Positions 10,844-22,180 of a stretch of 64,000 nt of DNA are shown here, in pieces; the first letter of the stretch is position 1, and the number at the start of each line of letters is the position of its first letter. Position numbers and translations under genes: made by a program. The DNA lies in contig NW_004454166.1 of the NCBI RefSeq assembly GCF_000283155.1, forward strand, positions 1,092,207 to 1,156,206. The letters run 5' to 3'. Below the pieces are notes generated by a model. It searched no databases. It was not told the origin of the DNA and was given only the letters and a program-made list of their open reading frames with translations. Origin of the DNA: Ceratotherium simum simum. Taxonomy: Eukaryota; Chordata; Mammalia; Perissodactyla; Rhinocerotidae.

Positions 10844-11157
10844 TTTATTTATTTATTTATTTTGTGAGGAAGATCAGCCCTGAGCTAACATCCATGCTAA
10901 TCCTCCTCTTTTTGCTGAGGAAGACCGGCTCTGAGCTAACATCTATTGGCAATCCTCCTCCTTTTTTTTTTTTTTTCCTTCCCCAAAGCCCCAGTAGATA
11001 GTTGTACATCATAGTTGCACATCCTTCTAGTTGCTATGTGTGGGACGTGGCCTCAGCATGGCTAGAGAAGCGGTGCGTTGGTGCATGCCTGGCATTCGAA
11101 CCCAGGCCGCCAGTAGCAGAGCGTGCGCACTTAACCGCTAAACCACGGAGCCGGCCC
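10844..11157 (-). mobile_element. Composite ERE (long-form tail joined to short-form body)
   Basis: On the plus strand it begins with a TTTA microsatellite tail, then the long-form double module (GAGGAAGATCAGCCCTGAGC and GAGGAAGACCGGCTCTGAGC), a T-run, and then the complete short form (CCCCAAAGCCCCAGTAGATA through GAGCCGGCCC). A single exact 16-base target-site duplication, tatatcttgcacttta, flanks the whole unit (10,828-10,843 and 11,158-11,173). The two modules therefore inserted together as one element. Confidence 0.9.
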
Positions 11158-11700
11158 TATATCTTGCACTTTAAATGAATTTTTTTACCCATATCTTATT
11201 TTGTAATATGGTTACAACATTGGTCATTTGGAAAATATTGATTCACTGAGTTATGCAGATCTTCCAAATGTTGACACATTTATTATACAATCTTAAAAAA
11301 AATCACATTTCATTAATATCACCAATGATCTCATCAGAAGGTTTTGAGCATTGGGAAGCTATTGAGCTCACAGTGACAGATACACATTTTCAGAAATTCT
11401 ACTTTTCATCTGAAAGCTTGAATTTTATCATAGGCAACAAATACTGTAAGTTGTTTGCTTTGAAAAATGAGAAGCTCATTTCATTCATTTTCAAGAAAAT
11501 GTCTGGCAAATACTCAAATCTGAACAACCATGGTTTGTCTGTTGTTTTTTCTTTTAAGTTATAGTGGTGTTCCATGAAAACAATTAGTTCAGCTTACAAC
11601 TCAAAAAGTGTTGCACGAGTATTTTTCCTTGAGACAACATTGTATTTTAGTATGCAGCACAATTACTTCAAGTGTACTTCCCATTTCATCTCACATAATA

Positions 11701-14400
11701 TTAAAAAAAGACATGTATTTAGGAATCAAGACTAAATAACAATAATAAAGGCAAGAGGAGATTAGATTTCCTGTGGAGTCAGGATTCTTGAGTAGTGGCT
11801 GTGTCCAGCACAGACTGAGACAGCATTCTGGCTAGATCGTTCTTGCTGCCCAGTTCAAGCTCAGATGTCCAGACTTCCCATCAATTCTGTGAGCAAACCA
11901 ATAACTTTTCAGCAACTTACTTTTATACTTAAGTTAGCTAGAGTCCGTTGCTGTTGCTGTAGCCAAGAACCCTTACTGATACTGTGCTTAAACTTTAAAA
12001 AGTAGAATATTTTTTATAAAAGTTATCTGAAAAGTGATGAAAGTCTTTAGTGCAAAATTATGTGCCTCATGGTTAACTTTCCTGATTACTTGCAGTAATC
12101 ATTAACATCAGTTATGAGCATTCACTATCCAATACCTACCTTTCTAGCTTTAGCTGCTTTTCAACCAGGATGCATACATTGCTTCCCCCACTTCAAACCT
12201 CTACCCCCCTTTACCTCTGTCTAGAATGTACTTTACATCTCCATTTATCCAAATCCAAACCAATACCTAGCTCTGTTGTCAGTGCCACCATGAAGCTGGA
12301 AATAACCTTTGCCTTCTCTGAGTCATCGAGTGCACTTCATCTCTTATGTGGCACTTAATGTTTTCTACTTTGTAATACGGTTATTTGTGTATGTCTCGTT
12401 TCCACTAAGCACTTATGACAGTTAGGGCTCTGGCCATACAAATCTCTGTTCCACAGCACTTAACCTTGAATGAAGTGTAAGCACTTCAAAACATTGGATG
12501 AATGAATTTTTATATGAAATACACAAGCACCTTCATGGCTGTTGAGATCTCTAGGGCTGTATAGCTGCTCTAGTCCATGGCTCCAAGCTCCCGTGCCTTT
12601 TTCTCCATTAGTGGGTCAGCTGTCTCTGCAGTTGTCAGCATGCAGCTGCCTCTTACCCTCATTCTAAAATTGCTATTGCTCATCTTCAGTCAGTTAGGAA
12701 ACTAGAAAAACTTGAATTTTGTTTGTTCAAAACAAAAGACTGTGTGAAGGCTTGAGAGAATTTCCTATGAGGAAATCTCTCATACATAGGCTTTGATCTA
12801 ATTTTGGATATTCTGAGACTTTTTCTTTCTGGTTTTTGGCTGATTTTAGAGATAGTTGGGACTCTCAGAAGAATCACTGTTGGGTAATATGGTGTTATAT
12901 TTCATTTATATAACAGTCGAAGTTCATTCAACAAATAGTTTACTGAGCTGTGTATCGGGCACTTTGGAAGCGAGAGCAAAAATACAGTCCATGGCCTCAA
13001 CAAGGTATTTAGTAGAAAGAACATTTTGAGTTTGCACTGGCAATGTAAGTAGGGCACAATACCCTTTCTTATTCAAACTGAGTTGTGAAGTTCTAGGTCA
13101 GCTAATCCCCAGGAATTCTGCAGTGGAAAACGAAGTGGCAAAGTGGGGAGAGTTGGAGAGTAGGGTGAGATGGTAAGGGCATCTGGCATTAGCTTGACTT
13201 TCCCAGTCATGCTCATGTTTGGTCATTGATGGATTCCCTTTTTAATAGACTTAATCTGTCCAGTTTCTGAACCAGCCCTGACAGAGTAGAACCAGAGATA
13301 TTGTGAAATTAGTCATGCTGACAGATCTGGTATCTGGGGTTAACCTTGGGCACCTTTGTGTGCACCTAGTCCTAGCCTTTCCCTACTCCCACTTAGCTGA
13401 CAAATCAGAACAATGGATGAATGTTCCAGGATTCCAGGACTTGGAGCCCTGTCAAAAATCCTAGCCTGCTTGACTGGGAGCTTGCCTGGTTTTGTTTTCT
13501 TACACTTATTTTTGTCCATATCATCTCTAAAAGTGGAGAAAAGTTCTGTTTAGTTATTTTTCTGCTAGGGTTTTATCTCGATTAGGGATATTGAATGTTA
13601 AGAGTTCCATAGAATTTTAAGATGCTTTCTGCAGGTGGCAACTTTGCAGGTCCTGCCTAGCAGAGAGGCAGCAGCTCACTTAGTATGGTGGTAGTGATGT
13701 TTGAGTATGGGTGTACTTTTCTTTATGAACTCAGTATATTATTGAAAAGCATGTGGGTAGGTCAATATATAAATCACATAGTTTAAAATGTGCTGTTAAC
13801 TGGCTTATTCTCCTAGAACACAAATGAACTTTTTTTATTGGTCTAAGTAAAGCGTTATTAGGAAAGTAAATGTATTGAGAAAACAGTCAACTCGTGATTA
13901 TTCATGTTAACGTAATGGGCAGTGGTATAGTTTCTTAATTATGTTTAGTTTGGGAATTACTAAAAATCTGTTCTTGCAGATAATAAACATTGTAGTATAC
14001 ACTTACTTTGGGTCAGACACAGTTAAAATTGGTAGGTTACCTACCGTATCTCCTCCAGCTATATAGACTCATGTAGTCACATTTTGAAATCTTTTAAAGA
14101 GACCTGAAGCTTTTGTACTTGGTTTGGAGGCCTTAGAAAGGCAGCTTTTGGTAAAACACTTATCTTCTCAGCGTGAGCTCTTTTATAGCTTTTATACTGG
14201 ACCTCTGAGTTTGCTAGAGTTCCTTGAGAGTTTTGAGTAACCATGATCTTGATTCATGATTCCTTTCCATCAAAGCAGAGTGTAATGAATTTTATATCTC
14301 CCAAACTAACTGAATTTTTAAAATATCCCCTTCTAGGTCCAAAAAGGTTTCAAGATAACTGTTGTTATTTAGATTTTTCTGAGATTATGATTTGAACCTT
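11701..14400. other. ZBTB5 intron, no recognised gene or repeat
   Basis: Average AT-rich intronic sequence. The open frames here are short (under 70 codons) and unremarkable. I see no RNA gene or regulatory structure that I could support. Confidence 0.45.
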
Positions 14401-14850
14401 GCTGTGTGGCAGAGGTCCAGCATAAACCAGGTTAAGATAAAAGGGGAATTCATTGGCTCATGAAATAGGAAGTCTTAGGGTAATGCTAACTATAGTTGTG
14501 GCTGGATCCCAGGATCTTGATGTCATCAGAACTTGTCTTTGTTACTGCTTTTTTCTGTGTTGGCTTCATTCTCAGGCAAAAATAGCCACCGTCAATGCTA
14601 GACTTAACATCTCCCTCATAGCTTGCAATCTGGGTGAAGAGAATATCTCTTTGTTGATGGTACCAGCAGAAGTCCCCAAGGCAGACTCTAATTGGCATGG
14701 CTTGGGTCACATACCCATCTCTGAAATAATCACTGTAATCAAGGGGAGTGGGTACCAAATTGGCCAGGCCTCCCTAGATCATCTCTCCATTCCTGGAACT
14801 CAGAGGTTCGGGACAGTCTGATCTGTACCACATGTACTTAGAATGGGTGA
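14400..14850 (+). mobile_element. Old interspersed mammalian repeat, family uncertain
   Basis: Phrases such as 'ttcattggctcatgaaat', 'gtgttggcttcattctcagg', 'ggcatggcttgggtcacata' and 'ttggccaggcctccctagat' belong to a common old mammalian interspersed repeat that I recognise by text but cannot name securely. The 122-codon open frame at 14,453-14,821 lies wholly in it and is not taken as a gene. Confidence 0.45.
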
Positions 14851-14946
14851 AAAGTGAAAAGTGATTTCCCCCAAAGACATAGTAGATAGACAAAAGAAAG
14901 TATCCCTTGGACACGGGGATGGTTCAACATCCGCAAATCAATCAAT

Positions 14947-15744
14947 GTGATACAACACATTAACAAAACAAGGAATAAAAACCATATGATCATCTCAGTA
15001 GATGCAGAGAAGGTATTTGACAGGGTCCAACATCCATTTATGATAAAAACTCTCAACAAAATGAGTATAGAAGGAAAGTACCTTAACATAATAAAGACCA
15101 TATATGACAAACCCACAGCCAACATCATACTCAATGGGGAAAAACTGAAAGCCATCCCTCTGAAAACAGGAACAAGACAAGGGTGCCCACTCTCGCCATT
15201 CTTATTCAACACAGTACTGGAGGTTCTGGCCAGAGCAATTAGGCAAGAAAAAGGAATAAAGGGAGTAAGAAGAGGCAATGAAGAAGTGCAACTCTCGCCG
15301 TTTGCAGATGACATGATCTTATATATAGAAAACCCTAAAGAATCCATTGGAAAACTATTAGAAATAATCAACAACTACAGCAGAATTGCAGGGTACAAAA
15401 TCAACTTACAGAAATCAGTTGCATTTCTGTATACCAACAACAAACTAACAGAACTCAAGAAGATAATCCCATTTACAGTTGCAACAAAAAGAATAAAATA
15501 TCTAGGAATAAATTTAACCAAGGAGGTGAAAGACCTATACAATGAAAACTATAAGACATTATTGAGTGAAATCAATGATGGCATAAAGAAATGGAAAAAT
15601 ATTCCATGTACTTGGATTGGAAGAATAAACATAGTTAAAATGTCCATACTACCTAAAGCAATCTACAGATTCAGTGCAATCCCAATCAGAATCCCAAGGA
15701 CATTCTTCATGGAAATAGAACAGAGAATACTAAAATTCATATGA
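14947..15744 (+). pseudogene. L1 ORF2 reverse-transcriptase fragment (broken)
   Basis: A 265-codon open frame covering the palm region of the L1 reverse transcriptase. The RQGCPLSP motif and the catalytic FADD box (F-A-D-D-M-I at about residues 119-124) are visible. The frame then hits a TGA at 15,742-15,744. Readable L1 ORF2 sequence continues beyond it with more stop codons. The upstream endonuclease domain and first reverse-transcriptase motifs are lost by 5' truncation. This is a fossil of a non-LTR retrotransposon, not a host gene. Confidence 0.9.
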
Positions 15745-16259
15745 GGCAACAAGAGACCCTGAATAGCTAAAGCAATCCTGAGAAAAAAGAACAAAACTGG
15801 AGGCATCACAATCCGTGACTTCAAAACATACTACAAAGTAATAGTAATTAAAGCAGCATGGTACTGGTACAAAAACAAACTCGCAGATCAATGGAATGGA
15901 ATTGAAAGCCCAGAAATAAAACCTCACATCGATGGGCAGCTAATCTTTGACAAAGGAGCTAAGAACATACAATGGAGAAGGGAAAGTCTTTTCAATAAAC
16001 GGTGCTGGGAAACTGGACAGCCACTTGCAAAAGAATGAAAATAGACCATCTTCTTTCGCCATACACAAAGCTTAACTCAAAATGGATCAAAGACCTGAAG
16101 GTGAGACCTGAAACTGTAAAACTCTTGGAGGAAAATATAGGCAGTACACTATTCGTCATTGGCCATGAAGGATCTTTTTGAATTCCACGTCTACTCAGAC
16201 AAGGGAAACAAAAGAAAAAATAAACAAGTGAGACTTCATCAGACTAAAGAGCTTCTACA

Positions 16260-16463
16260 GGGCCGGCCCCGTGGCTTGGTGGTTAAGTGCGAGCGCTCTG
16301 CTGCTGGCGGCCCGGGTTCAGATCCCAGGCACGCACCGACGTACCGCTTCTCCGGCCATGCTGAGGTCGCGTCCCATGTACGGCAATTAGAAGGATGTGC
16401 ATCTATGACATACAACTATCTACTGGGGCTTTGGGGGGGAAAAATAAATTAAAAAAAAAAAAA
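16260..16463 (+). mobile_element. ERE SINE (short form) nested in the L1
   Basis: Head GGGCCGGCCCCGTGGCTTGG, short-form body ending TCTACTGGGGCTTTGG and an A-rich tail. An exact 14-base duplication of L1 sequence, aaagagcttctaca, flanks it (16,246-16,259 and 16,464-16,477), so it jumped after the L1 was in place. The exact duplication suggests a young copy. Confidence 0.93.
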
Positions 16464-17429
16464 AAAGAGCTTCTACAAGGCAAATGAGTCCAGGATCAAA
16501 ATGAATAGGCAACCCACCAGCTGGAAAAAAATATTTGCAAACCATATATCTGACAAGAGATTAATCTCCATAATATATAAAGAACTCACGCAACTGAACA
16601 ACAGCAAAACAACCCAATTAAAAAATGGGCAGAGGAAATGAACAGACACTTCTCCAAAGAAGATATACAGATGGCCAATAGGCACATGAAAAGATCCTCA
16701 ACATCATTAATCATCAGGGAAAAGCAAATCAAAACCATCTTTCACCTGTTAGAATGGCTATAATCACCAAGACAAAAAACAACAAATGCTGGAGAGGCTG
16801 TAGAGAAACGGGAACTCTAATTCACTGAGCTGGTGGAGATGCAAACTGGTACAGCCTCTATGGAAAAGAGTATGGAGATTCCTCAAAAAATTAAAAATAG
16901 AAATATCTTATGATCCAGCTATCCCACCACTGGGTATCTACCCAACAAACCTGAAATCAACAATCCAAAGAGGCTTATGCACCCCTGTGTTCATCACAGC
17001 ATTATTCACTATAGCCAAGACATGGAAGCAACCCAAGTGTCCCTCGACTGATGATTGGATAAAGAAGATGTGATATATATATATACCATGGAATACTACT
17101 CAGCCATAAAAAAAGACAAAATCATCCCATTTGCAACAACATGGATGGACCTGGAGGGTATTACGTTAGGCGAAATAAGCCAGAAAGAGAAAGACAAACA
17201 CTGCGTGATTTCACTCATATGTGGAAGATAAATTAACACATGGACAGATGGAACTGTTTCGTGGTTACCAGGGGCAAGAGGGGTGGTGGGTGGGCTCAAG
17301 GGGTGGAAGGATTTATTTATATGGTAACTGACAAACAATAATGTACAACAAAAATTTCACAATAAAAAAATAAAAGCATCCCTTGGAGATAGAATTTGAA
17401 TGTTGATTTGTGGGGCGATATTAATAAGT

Positions 17430-17930
17430 TTTACATTGTTCCAGTTATTAGTTATTTGTAACAAATAACATTTGTTACAAAACTAAATAGTTTAAAACAA
17501 CAAAAATCATTTTATTATTATCTTTAACAGTTCTAGGGGTTGACTGGGCTCAGCTAGATGATTCTGTCTTGGGATCTGTCATGGGGTTGTAGTCAGACCG
17601 TGACTGGGGCTGAAGTCATCTTGAAGGCATACTCATGTCTGGAGGTGGGGGCTGACTGTCAGCTAGACTTTTGCTGGGCTTCCTTACAGCATGGTGGCTG
17701 GGTTCCAAGAGCAAGCCAAAAAGACCAGGTGAAAGCTGTGTTGCCTTTTGTGACCTAGCTCACAAGTCACGTAGTGTAACTTTTGCCGTAGTAATAGACT
17801 TGCCTGGCTTCAAGGGGAGTGAACATAAACCCCATCTATTGATGAGAGGAATGTCCAGTGTCACACTGTAAGAAAGAATGCAGGATGGGAGATCTTAATG
17901 TGGCCAGCCATCCTGGAAAATGCAATCTGC
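17430..17930 (+). mobile_element. Old interspersed repeat, family uncertain (copy 1)
   Basis: Shares collinear phrases with 46,930-47,390: 'tgggctcagctagaygt/att', 'tcatgggg', 'gactggggctg/tggctgtgctgg'. It is a widespread mammalian repeat text that I recognise but do not name. No coding content. Confidence 0.45.
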
Positions 17931-17939
17931 TATACACAT

Positions 17940-20300
17940 TACCTTATTTCAAGTGACTAGTTTTTATAAAGAACAAAACTAGGCTATGTCAGTTCTTGGA
18001 TTGGCTTTATATTGGCCAGATCACTTTGTTGCCTAATGTATCATGTCATATCACTAAAAAACTCTCTGGCATTCTTTCTCCCTTCCTAATAGCACTGATT
18101 TCCTATCTGTAAATTATTTTTGACACCCTTTATGTTTAAATAGTTAGATGGATACATCAGCAACCAGCCTTCCACTACAGAAGTAAAAACAGAAAAACCC
18201 TTCCTCTTTGCTTCCCCAGCATAATAAAGGATGGGGTGGGTGGGTTGCTACCCTCAGCATGTAGGAGCTCTCCTTGGAACTTTGAATCTTGAGAACGTGA
18301 TGTCCATACTGAAGGAACCATTGGAGGCGGTTTACCTCAGGGGGAGTAGCCCAAGGATACTCTACTTCCCGTACTAGTGTGACTGTGGATTTGGCTTCCT
18401 AGCCCTTCAAAGCTCCTTTGATTGCTGTCTGGTTCTTCAGCCTCCCAAGTCTTTGAGCTCTCAGATACTCAGATATCTTTCACTCAAGTAAGCCAGAGTT
18501 GGGTTCTCTTGGTGGTAAGTACAAAGCCTTAACTGGCAGACCGTCATAACCATAGCTAGCTATATTTTAATACCCAAATTAATTAGATTTCTTTAAGTTA
18601 TGCCAGAAAGCTCAATTGAGAAAGTATGTTATGGTAAATTATCTTGTTAATGACTTCTATTAAAACAGTGTTTACTAACTTTTACTACAATGGGGCCTCA
18701 ATGCTAAGTGGCATCTTAGAATCAAAGAAAGGAATTGAGATTTCTCATTGACTTAATAATGGTTTGGGGGCAACAGTGGAGGATTGGGAATGAAACACAA
18801 GTATATATACAAAATATCCTTTACCCTAACAGACAGTAGCATTTATTTATCCATATGGTTACACATCACCTTATTCTTTAGTATCACCGGGTGTGTGTAG
18901 CAGATACTGTCTGCGCTCTGACCAGATCCCCTTGATCTGTTTTACTGGTTCTGTGCATCTGTCTTGCAGCTTCTGTGTGCTTTTGCTTCTAATGGCTTGC
19001 GTTTGTGACTCTTTTGAGGACTGTTTTTAGGTGACTGGCATTACTTTGTGCATGGTCCCAGACAGCTGCAAGGGCCTAGCAGTTTGCATCCCCCTGGAGA
19101 GCGTCTTAGCTGTTGACTGACTAGTGCAGGGCTGTGAAAGACCAGTTCCCTTGCCTTGAGGTGGCTCAAACTTGGTTATTCATACTCCAGAGCTCCCATG
19201 CTAGACCAGGCTAAGGCTGGGATTTTGCCCCAGGTCGCACCCTTGCTTGGCTGCTGCTGCTTCCCTCTCCTGCTCCCCACTCCCAGTTTCTCCTGGGAGC
19301 GCCTCCTTGATAATTACTTGCACTTGAATTCTTCTCTCATGGTCTGCTTCTGGGAAACCCCACCTAAGACAGTATGAATCTAAGCCTTCTTCCTATTCAT
19401 AGTGTTTGGAATCACTTTTGGGCATCATAGTAATGCCCTGCTATTTCCAACTCATTCTTAGAATGTTGACTTGTGGAACTTTGAGATGGCCAAAACGTAT
19501 TAAAAATGATACTAGTGCATCAGCTGCATTTCTCGTTTGGTTTAACTGATGGCTCCGTTTTTACCTCAGTTGAGTTATGCATATGTTACTGGATATTAAA
19601 TAGCTTCTCTGAAAAAGTTAGTCTGTGCACTCACAGCAATAGGTTGCCCTTCACTGTGCAGAACTCATCCTTATCGATCCATTCATAAAGATTGGTCGGT
19701 ATTGACTGTATTTAATTGCATATATTTATTTTAATATTGCCTCATAGGAAGCTTTCTGTCCTAAAATGATTTAAATAATAGAGGAATTATCTTTTCCATA
19801 GCATTTGATAGATATATTTTCTATAAAACTCTTTGGTACTGAAGCCTTTTCAGGGGGGCAGTAATTCTTTGGCAACTTTTTCTAATTGTGTGTGTGTGTG
19901 TTTATGGTCTGTTCAGGCCCTCTTTCTTTTTAGATTTTTAAAAAAATTTTACCAAGGTTTATGTAGTTTGTTAAGTACACATCACTTAAAGAATGAAATA
20001 GTTCCACAAGATTTAAGACAAACACCAAGGCCTAGCCTCCCTGCTCCCATTTGCTCTTTCCCAAGAGTACCACTTTCAACTCTTAGCTAGTTCTTATGAT
20101 ATTTACATACATATGTTAAATGACATGCTTGGAGCCTCTTCGTTTTTCAGTTTAGACATTATCTATTGACTTCCTCTTGGTTAGAGATAAGAATTTTGTT
20201 TTTTATGAATTTCTTCACTTCTCCTTATAATTCTACTGGTTTTGCTCTCTGCATTTCAATGCACACTCCCCATTCTTCCATCCCCCCAGTATGGTTAGAA
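17940..20300. other. ZBTB5 intron, mostly unclassified; TG microsatellite
   Basis: No gene. The stretch at about 18,900-19,375 ends in 'tctgcttctgggaaacccca', a phrase seen in old interspersed repeats, but I cannot assign it. A short TG run lies at about 19,887-19,901. Nothing else stands out. Confidence 0.4.
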
Positions 20301-20304
20301 TTTT

Positions 20305-20710
20305 CATTAGATCAGCAGTTCTCAAAGTATAGTCCAAGAACCCATAGAGGCTCCTGAGACTTTTTCAAGGGGTCTGTGAGGTCAAAACTATTTTCATACT
20401 AATACAAAGACTGATTTGCGTTTTTCACTCTCATTCTTTCATGAGTGTACAGTGGAGTTTTCCAGAGGCCGTGTGATGCGTTATATTGCAAAAGCCTGAA
20501 TGCAGAAGCAAATATGAGAATCTAGCTAGCTTCTGTTAATGCAAAAATGTAAAACAGTACCACTCTTCTCATTCTTTTTTTTGGAAAATATAGTTTTTTT
20601 TTTTCAATAAAAGTTGCTTATGTTAACATGTAATTGTCTCTTATTATTTTAAAATAAATTAACAATATTTTAAAATTTTCTCAGTTTTAAGTTCCCCACA
20701 GCTTTTTTTG
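20305..20710 (+). mobile_element. Old interspersed repeat, second copy of the family at 8.7-10.35 kb
   Basis: Starts near 'cagcagttctcaaagtatag' and runs through 'gtgtacagtggagttttcca' to 'tcagttttaagttcc'. Its second half is the reverse complement of the repeat halves at 8,690-8,895 and 10,262-10,350. Here the copy is uninterrupted, which shows the order of the parts and supports the nested model at 8.7-11.2 kb. Confidence 0.5.
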
Positions 20711-20730
20711 TCTACCGTAGTTCCTTACCA

Positions 20731-21130
20731 GCCAGCCCTGGTGGTCTAGTGGTTAAGATTCGGTGCTCTCACTGCCGAGGCCCAGGTTCGTTTCTCGGTC
20801 AGGAAGGTACACCATGTTTGTCTGTTGTCATATGGTGGCGGCTGCCCGTTGTTGTGATGCTGAAAGCTATGCCACGGCTATTTCAAATACCAGCAGGGTC
20901 ATCCATGGTGGACAGGTTTCTTTGAAGCTTCCAGACTAAGACAGACTAGAAGAAGGACCTAGCCACCCGATTCTGAAAAATTGACCATGAAACCCTGTGA
21001 ATTGCAGCAGAACATTGTTTGATATAGTGGAAGGTGAGAGGATGGTGCAAAAAGACCAGGCAGGGTTCCACTCTGCTGTACACAGGGGTGCTAGGAGTCG
21101 GAATCCACTTGATGGCACTAATAACAACAG
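20731..21130 (+). mobile_element. SINE with tRNA-Glu-like head and RTE-type tail
   Basis: The first part (20,735-20,805) aligns with vertebrate tRNA-Glu(CTC) over its whole length. The A box (TGGTCTAGTGG), the anticodon-loop triplet CTC and the B box (GGTTCGTTTC) are recognisable, with roughly nine differences in 71 by my recall of the tRNA. About 320 bases follow and end in GAGTCGGAATCCACTTGATG plus an 'aataacaaca' tail, the signature of SINEs moved by RTE/BovB-type LINEs. The duplications agttccttacca (20,719-20,730) and agttccttatca (21,131-21,142) bracket it. It is clearly different from the ERE family. Confidence 0.8.
20735..20805 (+). other. tRNA-Glu(CTC)-like promoter module of the SINE
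   Basis: The internal RNA polymerase III promoter (A and B boxes) is preserved. Mismatches in the acceptor stem and T-arm make a functional tRNA unlikely, and it is continuous with the SINE body, so it is not listed as a tRNA gene. Confidence 0.7.
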
Positions 21131-21594
21131 AGTTCCTTATCAAAGCCCATGGAAGAGGAGTCAGGGCTCAATAAATGCTAGTTGAAGGTGTCTGCACTGC
21201 CTGCACACGTGTAGTGTAACACCAGCTCTTCTCGCCTTCTGTTTTGGTTCTTCCTTTCATTTCCAGGATGATCACTTGACCCAGTACAACCATGCATTTC
21301 CAAAGTCATCTACACGTTACATACTCATGGAGGGGCTCTAATTGTCAGAGGGACGTTGTACTGGACATTTGTCATTTACTGCCCAGAATCTTTTGAACAC
21401 CCCCTCCTTTATATTTGGATAGCCTGCAAATTGTGAGTCCCACTTTCCCAGTGTAGCTTTCCAAGGTAGAATCTTCCCAAGGTAGAGTCATAGTTACAGT
21501 GCAGATGTAAGGACTAGGATCCTTTGGTCATACGTACCTGAGTGAGGTTTGGATCCCGACGTGAGCAATATGGAACAGTATGAGCATTTAGAAC

Positions 21595-21770
21595 TACTCT
21601 GTCCAATATGGTAGCCATTAAAATTAAATAAAATTAAAAGTTCAGTTCCTCAGTTGCACTAGCCACATTTCAAGTGCCCAGTAGCTACATGTGACAAGTG
21701 GACAGCATAGCAACTATGCTGATGATTTCCATCATTGTAGAAAGTTCTGTTGGACAGTGCTGATCTAGAA
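21595..21770 (+). mobile_element. DNA-transposon fossil (hAT-like MER type)
   Basis: Bounded by 'ctctgtccaatatggtagcc' and 'ttctgttggacagtgctga', which are imperfect inverted ends, with 'gccacatttcaagtgcccag' inside. This pattern is typical of short non-autonomous mammalian DNA transposons. Exact family not asserted. Confidence 0.55.
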
Positions 21771-21959
21771 GGTTCAATGGCAGCTAATCTTCTGAGCAGC
21801 TAATTCCGAGCAGGATCCATGCAAAGCAGTGGGTGGTAGAGGTGGCAGTGGCAGTAATGATTTCTCTAGAATGGTCCATGATGTGGTTGGGCACTCTCAG
21901 GCATCTGAGTATAGCTCTCCCACCCTCCTGGAGGTTTTGTGAGCTTTCTAACATCCTTT

Positions 21960-22167
21960 TTTTTTTTTTAACTAATTAATTTATTTTTTCCCCCAAAGCC
22001 CCCGTAGGTAGTTGTATGGCATAGTTGCACATCCTTCTAGTTGCTGTATGTGGGACGCGGCCTTAGCATGGCCAGAGAAGCGGTGCGTCGGTGCAAGCCC
22101 GGAATCCGGATCCGGGCCACCAGCAGCGGAGCTCGCGCCCCTAACCGCTAAGCCGCGGGGCCGGCCC
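21960..22167 (-). mobile_element. ERE SINE (short form), reverse orientation
   Basis: T-run, CCCCCAAAGCCCCCGTAGGT, and the reversed head CGGGGCCGGCCC at the right end. Exact 11-base duplication taacatccttt (21,949-21,959 and 22,170-22,180). Confidence 0.9.
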
Positions 22168-22180
22168 TATAACATCCTTT

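Larger units (their letters stand above)
8690..11700 (-). mobile_element. Old interspersed repeat split by later insertions
   Basis: Sequence at 8,690-8,895 and 10,262-10,350 matches, on the reverse strand and in collinear order, the repeat copy at about 20,480-20,700. Shared phrases cover 'ttaacataaataac', 'caaaacaaat' and 'gcaaatctctttaatgtcta'. The two halves are separated by L1-derived DNA (about 8,900-10,258). The repeat may continue on the far side of two EREs to about 11,700. I do not name the family. Confidence 0.5.
14912..17372 (+). mobile_element. 5'-truncated L1 retrotransposon carrying a nested ERE
   Basis: Starts inside ORF2 (ACACGGGGATGGTTCAACAT), runs through the reverse-transcriptase C-terminal half and the ORF2 3' end (the 'ccatggaatactactcagcc' motif at ~17,089), and ends in an A-rich tail at 17,361-17,372. 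Flanks aaagtatcccttgga (14,897-14,911) and aaagcatcccttgga (17,373-17,387) form a 15-base target-site duplication with one mismatch. That proves a single retrotransposition with 5' truncation of more than half the element. An ERE at 16,260-16,463 interrupts it. ORF1, the endonuclease domain and the promoter are all missing, so the copy is dead. Confidence 0.92.

Noticed and set aside
14453..14821. 122-codon plus-strand frame
   Set aside because: Lies wholly inside an old interspersed repeat.
20735..20805. Possible functional tRNA-Glu gene
   Set aside because: Mismatches in the stems, no terminator T-run straight after the 3' end, and continuity with a SINE body inside one pair of duplications show that it is a SINE head.
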